From the NCBI GenBank assembly GCA_002751075.1, contig NAOQ01000841.1:3626-13717 (forward strand): DNA of 10,092 nt, given 5' to 3'. Positions 1 through 7,900 of the stretch are shown piece after piece. A model generated the notes under the pieces. It saw only the letters and a program-made list of their open reading frames with translations. It was not told where the DNA came from and did no database searches. This DNA comes from Ichthyophonus hoferi (Eukaryota > Opisthokonta > Ichthyosporea > Ichthyophonida > Ichthyophonidae). How positions within the stretch are numbered: position 1 is the first letter of the stretch; every line of letters starts with the position of its first letter. The translations under genes were made by a program, and so were the position numbers.

Positions 1-2
1 CA

Positions 3-113
3 TATAACAAGGAGTTTGACTTATTATCTTCTGCTTTTGTTTACGTAGGATTAATATGGCAGAATTACTCGAATTGCGAATTCATTGGTGATAAAAATAA
101 GATGAAAAATTAA
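3..113 (+). CDS. Possible C-terminal end of an upstream gene (partial)
   Basis: A reading frame is open from the window edge for 36 codons and ends at TAA 111-113. The residues are mixed in composition (for example FVYVGLIWQNYSNCEFIG) rather than the Asn/Lys/Ile/Tyr runs expected of random AT-rich DNA, which suggests a real last exon cut by the window. A hydrophobic stretch near residues 11-19 could be part of a membrane segment or a buried strand. No clear AATAAA follows closely. I do not recognise a family, and a chance open frame is still possible. Confidence 0.3.
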   Translation, partial: YNKEFDLLSSAFVYVGLIWQNYSNCEFIGDKNKMKN

Positions 114-303
114 ATCCTTCCAATCTAATAGAAATTAGTAACAGAATTAAAATAGGAGTATAGAATTAAATTAAGTATTTTTTTATGTAGTATTAGTTTA
201 TTATTATTAGCAATTATTATAGCATATGTGGTATGGAAAAATATTTAATGCAATCTAGTGATATTTAATGGTAATTTAAGATAATCAATCAACAATGAAC
301 CAG
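114..303. other. AT-rich intergenic DNA, nothing recognised
   Basis: This stretch lies between the possible upstream gene end and the protease promoter. It is AT-rich with many TAA and TTA words. I see no open frame of note, no repeat array and no RNA gene. Confidence 0.5.
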
Positions 304-440
304 CCAATGACAGAGGTCTTGTGCAATATGATAAGCCATTCCAGATCATATGTTTTGGGGTACCGTACATGGGCTGTAAAATATTTAATTAATTTTATCA
401 AATATTTAGAGCAACTGCTATGTGACAACCTACTATATAA
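304..440 (+). promoter_or_regulatory. Putative promoter of the protease-like gene
   Basis: A CCAAT pentamer lies at 304-308 and a TATATAA box at 434-440, about 42 bases before the ATG at 482. The order and strand fit a core promoter for the protease-like gene. Both words are common in AT-rich DNA, so support comes mainly from their position just before a well-supported first exon with a signal peptide. Confidence 0.45.
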
Positions 441-481
441 TAACTAGTCGAAGAACATTGGATTAATCAGATATCCTCAAC

Positions 482-2398
482 ATGTATTATATTGCTTCTT
501 TGGCATGTTTGCTGGCCCTGAATGAGGTGGTCTATGGGCTGCCCCAACCTGAAGTTGTGCAAGCTACCAGTGATCTTTGGACGACTGAGCGTGGATGGGA
601 AACCTATGTATGTATCTCTCTTTATCTCTCTATTTCCCATTGCATTTTCCATTTTGAAGCATTTGCCTTTGCGTATAAAACCTGAAGATGCAATAATGCC
701 AATATATAACCATGTCTTTTTTCATCTAATAAGGCACTGTAAAAAAATGTATTAATGCACAGATATTTCATGCACTCCAACCCTTGTAATCATTTGGTTT
801 AACACTTACTTTTTTCTGCTTGCAGATACATTTGCTTTTTAATGGTACCTCCGTTCAGTGCCCCTTTACTAAGCGCACTAAACCATTGCATCGCTTATAT
901 TTGTTGTTTGTTATTCTTTTATGTCTTTATTGATTTTGTGCTTTCCCTTTCTTCATCTTAGCCTTAACATCACTGTCACTTGTGCAGGTTAAAATAGGAG
1001 GAAATCCATTTAAATTGGCATTGGATACACGCAGCAGTGATGTAACTGTGAAGGCCAGTAAATGCATTTTTTACGATCGACCTGGTAATGATGGGAGTGT
1101 ATGTGGATCTTTCAAGAAGGAGTTGAGTTTTGGTATGGAACCACAAGCGGGCTATGCATTATCCGGTGGAACTGGTACATATAGTGAGAAAGACGGGGCA
1201 ACGTGTTATAAGGATGATACAACTGCCGAGTATAAAATCTATGCTGATACGGTTGGTCTAGGAGAGCGCGAGGTGCAGAATCAGAATATTGGAGCAGTTA
1301 CTGCAAGATCAAAGTTGATATACGAACTTGGTAATCAAGGAACTTTAGGTCTTTCTTACAGCTCAAATTCAGATATCAACAAAGTTATTGGATCTGAAAG
1401 CACTACATTCATGGACACCATGGTTAAAAACCTTGGTATGGCTAATGAATTTGCCTTGTGTTTCAATAAAGATAGAAAAACTGGAAGGATAACTTTGGGC
1501 GCAGGCTCTCTAGATGGGATGTCTTATGCTGATATCCAGCCTACTGTTGAATCGACCTATGTGGATTATCTTGTACAAATGGAAGTCAAATTGGGCAGCA
1601 CTCTTATAGGTGCTACCTCTGGGTTAGGTAAGTGAGCGGAAATGTTAATACATACTCAGCTGTGGGCTGCATATATAATTAGAGTGGTTTTATCTTGTAA
1701 TGGGGAATCCTCATGTAGGGTAATCTATTCTTGCTCTGATTTTATATATTCTGTTCGTTCGTATGTATGTACAAAAGGGAGGATGGAGCTTGTGTATATT
1801 TATGTACTTATATTTTATTAGATGACTATATATGTATATAAAGTTATATTATGTTTGGTTGTGTTATTATGTGATATTGTATTAGCTTATATTAATGAGG
1901 CTACTAATTTGAATTCAAACTCCAGATAAACCTGCACTTCTGCATCCTACTTCTGAAGACATTGTTTTCCCCGAATCATGGATGAACATTTTTGTTAAGG
2001 CACTTTGTCCTTATCTTTTGAACTTGGGCCAGACGTGTGCTCAAGAAAATGTCGATTCTCCAAGCTATGATGTCTATAAATCGCCTTTGTTAGTCCAGTT
2101 GACCTCAGAGCAGTTAAATACTTTACCAAGCTTGAGATTTTATTCTAACGGAAATCTGGTAGCTGAAGTTCCGGCTAGTACTTACTATAAAGATGTCGCA
2201 CGATTTTTTGCTAATAGTAAGAGATTACAAGTTGTTTCCCTGTCTTCAGCAAAAGTATTGAAGAATTATAATAACCCCACAGTAGCCGACTACCCGGTTG
2301 TCTTGGGTAATCCATTCTTTGCGGGAAAAACAACATATTTCAATAAAGCCAACAACAAAGTTGGCTTTAAGTCGGTTGAAAGTTGCACTACCGCATAA
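482..2398 (+). CDS. Secreted pepsin-like (A1) aspartic protease homologue, probably inactive, three exons
   Basis: Exons 482-607, 988-1627 and 1926-2398 join in phase to give 412 residues. Donors are GTATGT and GTAAGT; acceptors end TGCAG and TCCAG; a branch-like CTACTAAT lies at 1901-1908. Residues 1-19 form a signal peptide ending VYG, so the product should be secreted. A1 features follow in order: KIGGNPFKLALDTRSSD (first active-site loop, Asp55), a flap-like CYKDD (Tyr116), DTVGLGEREVQNQ, GTLGLSYSS, FALCFNKDRKTGRITLG, and near the C-terminus VVLGNPFF with NNKVGF. A1 enzymes need two Asp-Thr-Gly motifs. Here the first is Asp-Thr-Arg and the second aligns with His262-Pro-Thr, inside ALLHPTSEDIVFP where relatives have AIVDTGTSLIVLP. 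I infer a non-catalytic or atypical protein. The segment between signal peptide and protease core is only about 23 residues, short for an A1 propeptide. Cysteines are numerous, fitting disulfides. Family assignment is firm; activity is not. Confidence 0.9.
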
Positions 2399-2472
2399 AA
2401 AATTGACAATTTGTGTAATATTACAACTGATTGTTAATTTGAGAGCTACACTACCGTAGCCCCATCCATTTG

Positions 2473-2482
2473 AATAAATAAA
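2473..2482 (+). terminator. Poly(A) signal of the protease-like gene
   Basis: Two overlapping AATAAA words lie at 2473-2478 and 2477-2482, about 75 bases after the stop codon. This is the usual distance for a fungal or metazoan cleavage signal. Confidence 0.6.
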
Positions 2483-2551
2483 TGATGTTGTTATAATTAG
2501 TTGTCCCATGTTACATTGGTTTTTTGGTTTGTCTATCTTTATACCTGTTGA

Positions 2552-2869
2552 GCAAAAACAAATGTCTATGTTTTAGTGCATTTACCAGTAGGTTTATGTG
2601 ATATAGGGAATATGGTCCTAGAGTATCAGAATAGTGAATTGTATAATTACATACGTATACATAAAGTAATGCATAATCAGAAAAACAAATATGTAGTAAA
2701 ACATAAATGGAATGGCAATGCACTGGTGTGCTTTTTAGATAAACAGAAAGATTTTACGTTGGAAAATGTTTATGGCAAACATTTTGCAAATAAATACATT
2801 TATATTTCCAAATGTTCCAATGATCTCACAAAAGACTTGACTGGCTATTCCGGTCATTTTGGTAGGTGA
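2552..2869 (+). CDS. Uncharacterised open frame, probably an exon
   Basis: The frame is open for about 105 codons from just after a TGA to TGA 2867-2869, notable in such AT-rich DNA. The first ATG is at 2612, giving 85 residues; alternatively a 3' splice site at TATGTTTTAG (ending 2576) opens the exon. The product is hydrophilic and rich in Lys, Asn, His and Tyr, with aromatic-containing stretches such as KHKWNGNALVCFLDKQKDF and LENVYGKHFANKYIYISKC. No signal peptide, membrane segment or known motif is visible. The end could be the TGA, with AATAAA at 2892-2897, or a donor (GGTAG then GTGAGA) leading to a later exon. It begins only about 70 bases after the poly(A) signals of the protease-like gene and is on the same strand, so it could also be a relic. 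I do not recognise a family. Confidence 0.4.
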   Translation, partial: AKTNVYVLVHLPVGLCDIGNMVLEYQNSELYNYIRIHKVMHNQKNKYVVKHKWNGNALVCFLDKQKDFTLENVYGKHFANKYIYISKCSNDLTKDLTGYSGHFGR

Positions 2870-2891
2870 GATAGACCATTTTGTGAGTGTA

Positions 2892-2897
2892 AATAAA
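2892..2897 (+). terminator. Possible poly(A) signal after the uncharacterised + frame
   Basis: AATAAA lies about 23 bases after TGA 2867-2869. It would serve as a 3' end if the 2552-2869 frame is a terminal exon. The hexamer is common in DNA of this composition. Confidence 0.3.
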
Positions 2898-3027
2898 TGT
2901 ATATTTTAAGAGGCAAGAAAAAAATACAGAGCTTCTGGTTTTATTCTTTAATATTCAAGTTGGATATCCAGAGATTATAGAACCAAATACTAGTCAGATT
3001 GAAATTACCAGCTTCTTTTTGTTTCCT

Positions 3028-3033
3028 TTTATT
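3028..3033 (-). terminator. Possible poly(A) signal for the 3203-3646 minus-strand frame
   Basis: The + strand shows TTTATT, which is AATAAA on the minus strand, about 170 bases beyond the stop of the minus-strand frame. The position suits a 3' UTR; the hexamer itself is frequent here. Confidence 0.3.
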
Positions 3034-3202
3034 TTTATAAATAATGAATTGCTGTAGATTATAATCTTAATGCAACTGCTTTAAATAATAAGATTTGAAT
3101 TGGGACCAATATATAAATAATTAAATGATTAAATAGTTTTTGTTAGTTAGAATAAACTAAGCGGAACATATGATCTATAAGTAGAGTTGGTCCGTTTCTT
3201 CT

Positions 3203-3646
3203 TTATACTGATTGTTGCTTGTGGATAAGCGTTGAAGCTCCCCCACTGGGTGTATGCTGATTTGATGATGAATGAGACTGACAGGATTGGTGTGTTTGCC
3301 AGTTACTGATGGTGCTGATGTTGTCTGTCATTGGTTCTCCGCATCCAGAGCTGGCTAGTTTTGGGCATGGTTGTTTGTATGAGTAAGATGTATGTGTCAC
3401 TGGAGGGAGGTCATTTTCCAAGTCCTGCTGGAGAATATCTTCATATGTGATGGTGAAAGAGTCTCTGCTTACTCTTTTTTCTGTGCTATATGGGAATATT
3501 TGTTCAAAAAAGTTCAACTTGTTGTGATTTAGCATGTTGCCCAGTCCATCACAATCCATTCTAGCGGTAGTAAATTGAAATTCGGAAGGACACCAAGCCT
3601 CCCTTTGGCAGGGAACTTGTTCTTGATAGCCATAACTTTGTGAAAG
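3203..3646 (-). CDS. Uncharacterised minus-strand frame, likely a terminal exon
   Basis: This frame is open for about 147 codons and ends at TAA 3203-3205. Its base composition is clearly less AT-rich than its surroundings, so it is probably coding. The first ATG is at 3559, giving 118 residues (MDCDGLGNMLNHNKLNFFEQ...). However, the frame stays open to a good 3' splice site (GTAATTAG, exon beginning at 3646), so it may be an internal or last exon. The C-terminal half is rich in Ser, Thr, Gln, His and Pro (SNWQTHQSCQSHSSSNQHTP) and looks disordered, as in a regulatory or DNA-binding protein tail. The upstream part has several Cys residues (VPCQREAWC, DCDG) but no complete zinc-finger pattern. 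A second minus-strand frame from ATG 3633 (MAIKNKFPAKGRLG, 34 codons) overlaps its start. It lies downstream of chorismate mutase on the same strand. Family unknown. Confidence 0.45.
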   Translation of the reverse strand, partial: LSQSYGYQEQVPCQREAWCPSEFQFTTARMDCDGLGNMLNHNKLNFFEQIFPYSTEKRVSRDSFTITYEDILQQDLENDLPPVTHTSYSYKQPCPKLASSGCGEPMTDNISTISNWQTHQSCQSHSSSNQHTPSGGASTLIHKQQSV

Positions 3647-3974
3647 CTAATTACTATTAATTTAAACATTTCTATTAAGAGGCATGTATTGCTAATCCAA
3701 TGGTTCTTTACTGATTAACTGTTTTATGTACGAAAATACTAAACAATCATGGGGAGGTTAGTAACTTAGCACTTCACACAATTATAATTAATTATATATA
3801 TATACGTACTAGCTTATTTATAACAGTATTTACTAGCAGTGTTTCGCAGTGGTCATGTTGAAAGCCTGTTAACGTTGTTCATATTTGTTGTATCTTTATA
3901 TAATGTGTTTAGACTTTTAGTGCCATTTAAAAAAACGAAAGGGAAAGAGAATATATAAAGCCATCTAAAAATAG
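3647..3974. other. AT-rich stretch, nothing recognised
   Basis: I see no sustained open frame. If the minus-strand frame at 3203-3646 is a last exon, this would be part of its preceding intron. A short TA run lies near 3795-3803. Nothing else stands out. Confidence 0.4.
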
Positions 3975-4218
3975 TATACAAAGAAAGCAAGACCGTATAG
4001 ACATAGTACAGAGTTCATGTTAGAGTGTATAGGAATAGTATATAATCCCTGTTTATTATTAGCTGTTCGTCCTTTCATCATTCTGCAACATACGTTGAAT
4101 ATGAGCGTCAATTATAGATCAGCTCATCAATGCCAATGGGACCAATCATAAGAAATACAGTTTACAGAAGACCTTTGAGAGCCACAAGAATTATCTCATC
4201 TTATCCAAAATGATCTAA
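3975..4218 (+). other. Island of overlapping short open frames
   Basis: Three + strand frames are open here: 3975-4151 (58 codons, with TEFMLECIGIVYNPCLLLAV), 4105-4218 (ending KKYSLQKTFESHKNYLILSK) and about 4118-4213. The stretch is less AT-rich than its flanks, and AATAAA occurs near 4299. It may hold a terminal exon (the 4105-4218 frame has a possible acceptor at GATCAG before 4123) or a decayed gene. The frames disagree and none matches a family I know. Confidence 0.2.
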
Positions 4219-4341
4219 TGCTATTGTATCCTAATTTGATTGGGTATATAGCTAATTATTTCATTTAGTATGAGTGCTCATATTCTATGTAATTGATCAA
4301 TAAATGTATCTATTTTAAGGATGCTGTGTTATTAACTAATA

Positions 4342-4455
4342 ATGGACCAATCGTTGCATGATCTATTTGTTACTAGAACTTCAGCTGATTTACATATTTA
4401 TCCAGAGCTGAATGTTGAATGGTCTTGCAAGGTTCATATAGCCCATAGTGTGTGA
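4342..4455 (+). CDS. Small open frame of 37 codons, uncertain
   Basis: ATG 4342 to TGA 4453-4455 encodes MDQSLHDLFVTRTSADLH followed by IYPELNVEWSCKVHIAHSV. The composition is balanced for the region. A possible donor (TGCAAG then GTTCAT) near 4430 would make it a first exon. No family is recognised and no partner exon was found downstream before the minus-strand gene, so chance is a fair explanation. Confidence 0.2.
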   Translation: MDQSLHDLFVTRTSADLHIYPELNVEWSCKVHIAHSV

Positions 4456-4861
4456 GGCATTAACTGGGACAGTCATGAATATTTCAGACAAGACGTATAG
4501 TTTGTTTTTAAACATATATAATTAAAATAATGGCATGTGCATATTATCTGTTACAAAAAAAATTTAAAAAAATTTGCAATGAAAACATATTTATGAGCCA
4601 ATATCTGAGACACTATGGGAGTTTCCATTTTTTGAGTAGATCAAAATAGAACTGATTGGTAAATTATAAAATTCAAAACAAACAAGGCAAATTAAGATAC
4701 TATACTAGCCAATAACAGCTTGGCTTAAAAAGAATAAATGGCTTTTAAGTGGTGATACAGGCCATGTGAATATGATTTAAATTTTACCCTAAGCATTGGT
4801 AGAATTGAGCCCACAATTTGTTCATTATTAGTTAAATTTAGCATAAATGCTAATCAAGTGA
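4456..4861. other. AT-rich intergenic DNA downstream of chorismate mutase
   Basis: Only short frames are present, such as one of 18 codons near 4592 (MSQYLRHYGSF). There is no array, RNA gene or mobile-element signature that I can see. Confidence 0.4.
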
Positions 4862-4867
4862 TTTATT
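4862..4867 (-). terminator. Poly(A) signal of chorismate mutase
   Basis: The + strand TTTATT reads AATAAA on the minus strand, about 85 bases past the stop at 4951-4953. Strand and distance fit the chorismate mutase transcript. Confidence 0.5.
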
Positions 4868-4950
4868 GTTATAATAAAAATTAATTCCTTATATTGTATT
4901 AAATCCTATAGAATACCATACAATAAATATTATACCGTATTAACAGCCAA

Positions 4951-7900
4951 TTAAATATCTTTAGCATCAAATACACAGCCTATGTTAATTATAGTATCAT
5001 TCGCTTCAATATCCAATCGACGTAGTAAATATTCTACCTCTACCTCCTTAGTTAGAGGTACTATGTACTGCAGGAGAGGAAGAGGGAGATAAGGTTTAGT
5101 AGGATATAGTATAGTATAGTAAGGTATAATAGGACATAGTACTATATACTGCAGGTGATAGAGAAAGGGTTTAGTAAGAGCATGTATGGTAAGATATAGT
5201 ATCATATAGTACAATTAAGTATAGTAATATATGGCATAATATGACAGTACAATATTATATATATATGTATACTAAGATTATTTCCCAACATAACTATTGG
5301 TTCCTAATAATGAATACCAAACACTCCCAACCAACCATTAGAAAAAAGTTATTAATATATTAAATACTATGACGTCACCCATGGTGTTACATAATTCTAC
5401 CTGAAAACACACGGATAATTATATAATTTTACAATATATAGTGCTTAAATTATAGTTTTAAATTATAAATTACTTATACCTTTTCATACAACTCCACTGC
5501 CACCTCTGGATTTAATTTTAAAGTTGCCTTCTGATGGTCTGACTCCACGTACTGTCGTTTTGATTGGATAGTAAATATATATTACAGCACCCTCTATAAT
5601 ACTATTGGGTTAATATTAACAATAAGCCATATTTAGCAATATATAAAAGCATTACCTCGCCAGAGGTCCACCAGTTAATATTAAAACAATTTAAATGGCC
5701 CCGTTCATAGATCATGTGACCTAACTGTATAAAAATTAATTTATATTTTACAAACGACTGGTACATTAAAAATAACTTATAAATACTATAGTTTGTGACT
5801 GTGATTATAAAATATTCTTGCCAAGAGTATTTAATATATTAAATTTTAAAATAATTCTTACCAATCATTTTCTTTTATTTATTTACAAATCTCTTTAAGG
5901 ACCCAATAAAATGGAGGTGATTAAAAGTATAAAATGCCATTTAATATATAATATAATACCTATTTATTATGGGCAGATGTATTGTATTTGTCTTTACTAC
6001 ATAGAATTAAAATGACTGAATAATATATATATATATATATATGGCTATATATGGCAAAATATAAATCGTTCTATCCAATACATATACATATACACTAACC
6101 TAGATACCAATACAATTAAATCTCTCCCTCTCTCTCTAAATAGCTATGATTGTAACCCAATGAACCCTGTCTATTTTCTAATACGTACTATTTATTATAT
6201 TACCCTAATAACGTGCTGTAATACTATCCTAATAACATCCATTATACCAATCTATTTACCTGTGCATACATCATGACCTTTCTCTTTACCCTATCAAAAA
6301 CCTTTTGCTCCACCTCCTTATCAGTAAGTAGCCTCATCAATCCTTCCTATTGGTATAATATCATAGATTAGCCGGTGATCAAAAATAAGCATATATATAT
6401 ATACACTATTCTATATATTATCTTTTATACTATTTACTATACCAGCCTCTATACTAACCTATATTCTACATACACACATAAATTAGGAAACATATCTTAA
6501 GTATAAAAAAAAGTGGTTATTCTATCTTTAGCATTCTTTTAGTTTTACATTTGTGTTATATTTAATGCCAAATTATGGTATATACTATAGGTTAATATGG
6601 CATCAGATACACCACATCAAGATTATTTACCCTATCCTCGGCTTTAATTAAGGAGACGTAGGCTTCGTGAGTGGCTGAATTAGAGAATTTAGCCTGATAT
6701 GGAAACATAGGTATAGGATGTTAATATAAATAGGGTTATTCTTACTATATAGAAGTATAAGGTATATTGTTTTGTATGGTGGGGTATTATTGAATATATT
6801 AGTTATTATATTATGTTATGTTAGAGTATATTATATTATATTCTATTGCATTCTATTACACATACAAGTACTAGTTTAACATATAATTATTGTATAATAG
6901 TATAATACATACTATAATACTATCCTATATGCCATATCCTATCCTATATATTATCCTATACACTATCCCATATATTATCTTATATACTATCCTACATAAT
7001 ATTCTATACACTATACAGTATTTCATATATTATCTTATATACTATCTTACATAATATTCTATACACTATCTTACATAACACATCACATATTATCCAATAC
7101 ACTATCCTACAAACCATCCTATATACCATTCTATACATTATCTCACATATAATCACACATACAAACCTCGGCCACAAACTTTCCATAGTGAATCCTTTTA
7201 CTTATTTGTTGCAAATTCAGGATGTCTATAGTAACGCTAGAGCCATAATTATGATCATCACCTGTTAATTATTTAATTTAATTAACGATTATTTTATAAT
7301 TAGGAAATCTATAGCAGCCCAACAGGGCCCTAATCGCAATTGAGATAGAATATAATATCATGTACTATGATAGGACAGAATAGAATAATAGTATATAGTA
7401 TAGTATAACAAATATACTAAAATAAAATAAAATATAATATAATTTATAAAAATTATCCAATTTCTGACATGGTGTATTATTAGTCTATGATAATATATTT
7501 GGTATGAAGCAGTGCGGAGATTGGACTATATGTCCGGTATTAAAATTAAAAATTGCCAACCATTCACTTTCAGGTATTAAAATACAACTAAAATAAATTT
7601 TATAAATATTCAAATAATTTTAGCTATCACTCATTTTATGGGATAGGATTGTATAGGCAACCAAGGAAAAATTAATATTTTCGATTAATAGTTAAATCGG
7701 ATTGGGTATTTTAAATTTTAAATCTATGTTATTGATAATTAGTAATTATAAAAAATAGTTACAAAAATTATAGCTAAACGTAGAAAAATATTACCATATA
7801 TAGTAGATACATGCATACTATATATATTATCTACAATAATATGTAACTCACTTGATTCGCAGATTGCCGGTACTATGACGTCACGGTACATAGGAAGTAT

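Noticed and set aside
467-755. Open frames overlapping protease exon 1 on both strands
   Set aside because: Only the frame from ATG 482 gives a signal peptide and joins exon 2 in phase; the others are shadows.
2246-2723. Minus-strand frames of 87 and 70 codons
   Set aside because: They lie opposite protease exon 3 and opposite the better + strand frame at 2552-2869, and have no motif or splice context.
7004-7186. Minus-strand open frame of 60 codons near the exon 5 donor
   Set aside because: Its first part is exon 5 read in another frame and the rest is TATCC-type repeat lacking stops; the Ile/Val/Tyr/Cys-rich product is a repeat translation.
7505-7600. Plus-strand 31-codon frame (MKQCGDWTICPVLK)
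   Set aside because: It is short, inside intron 4 of the opposite strand, and has no supporting signal.
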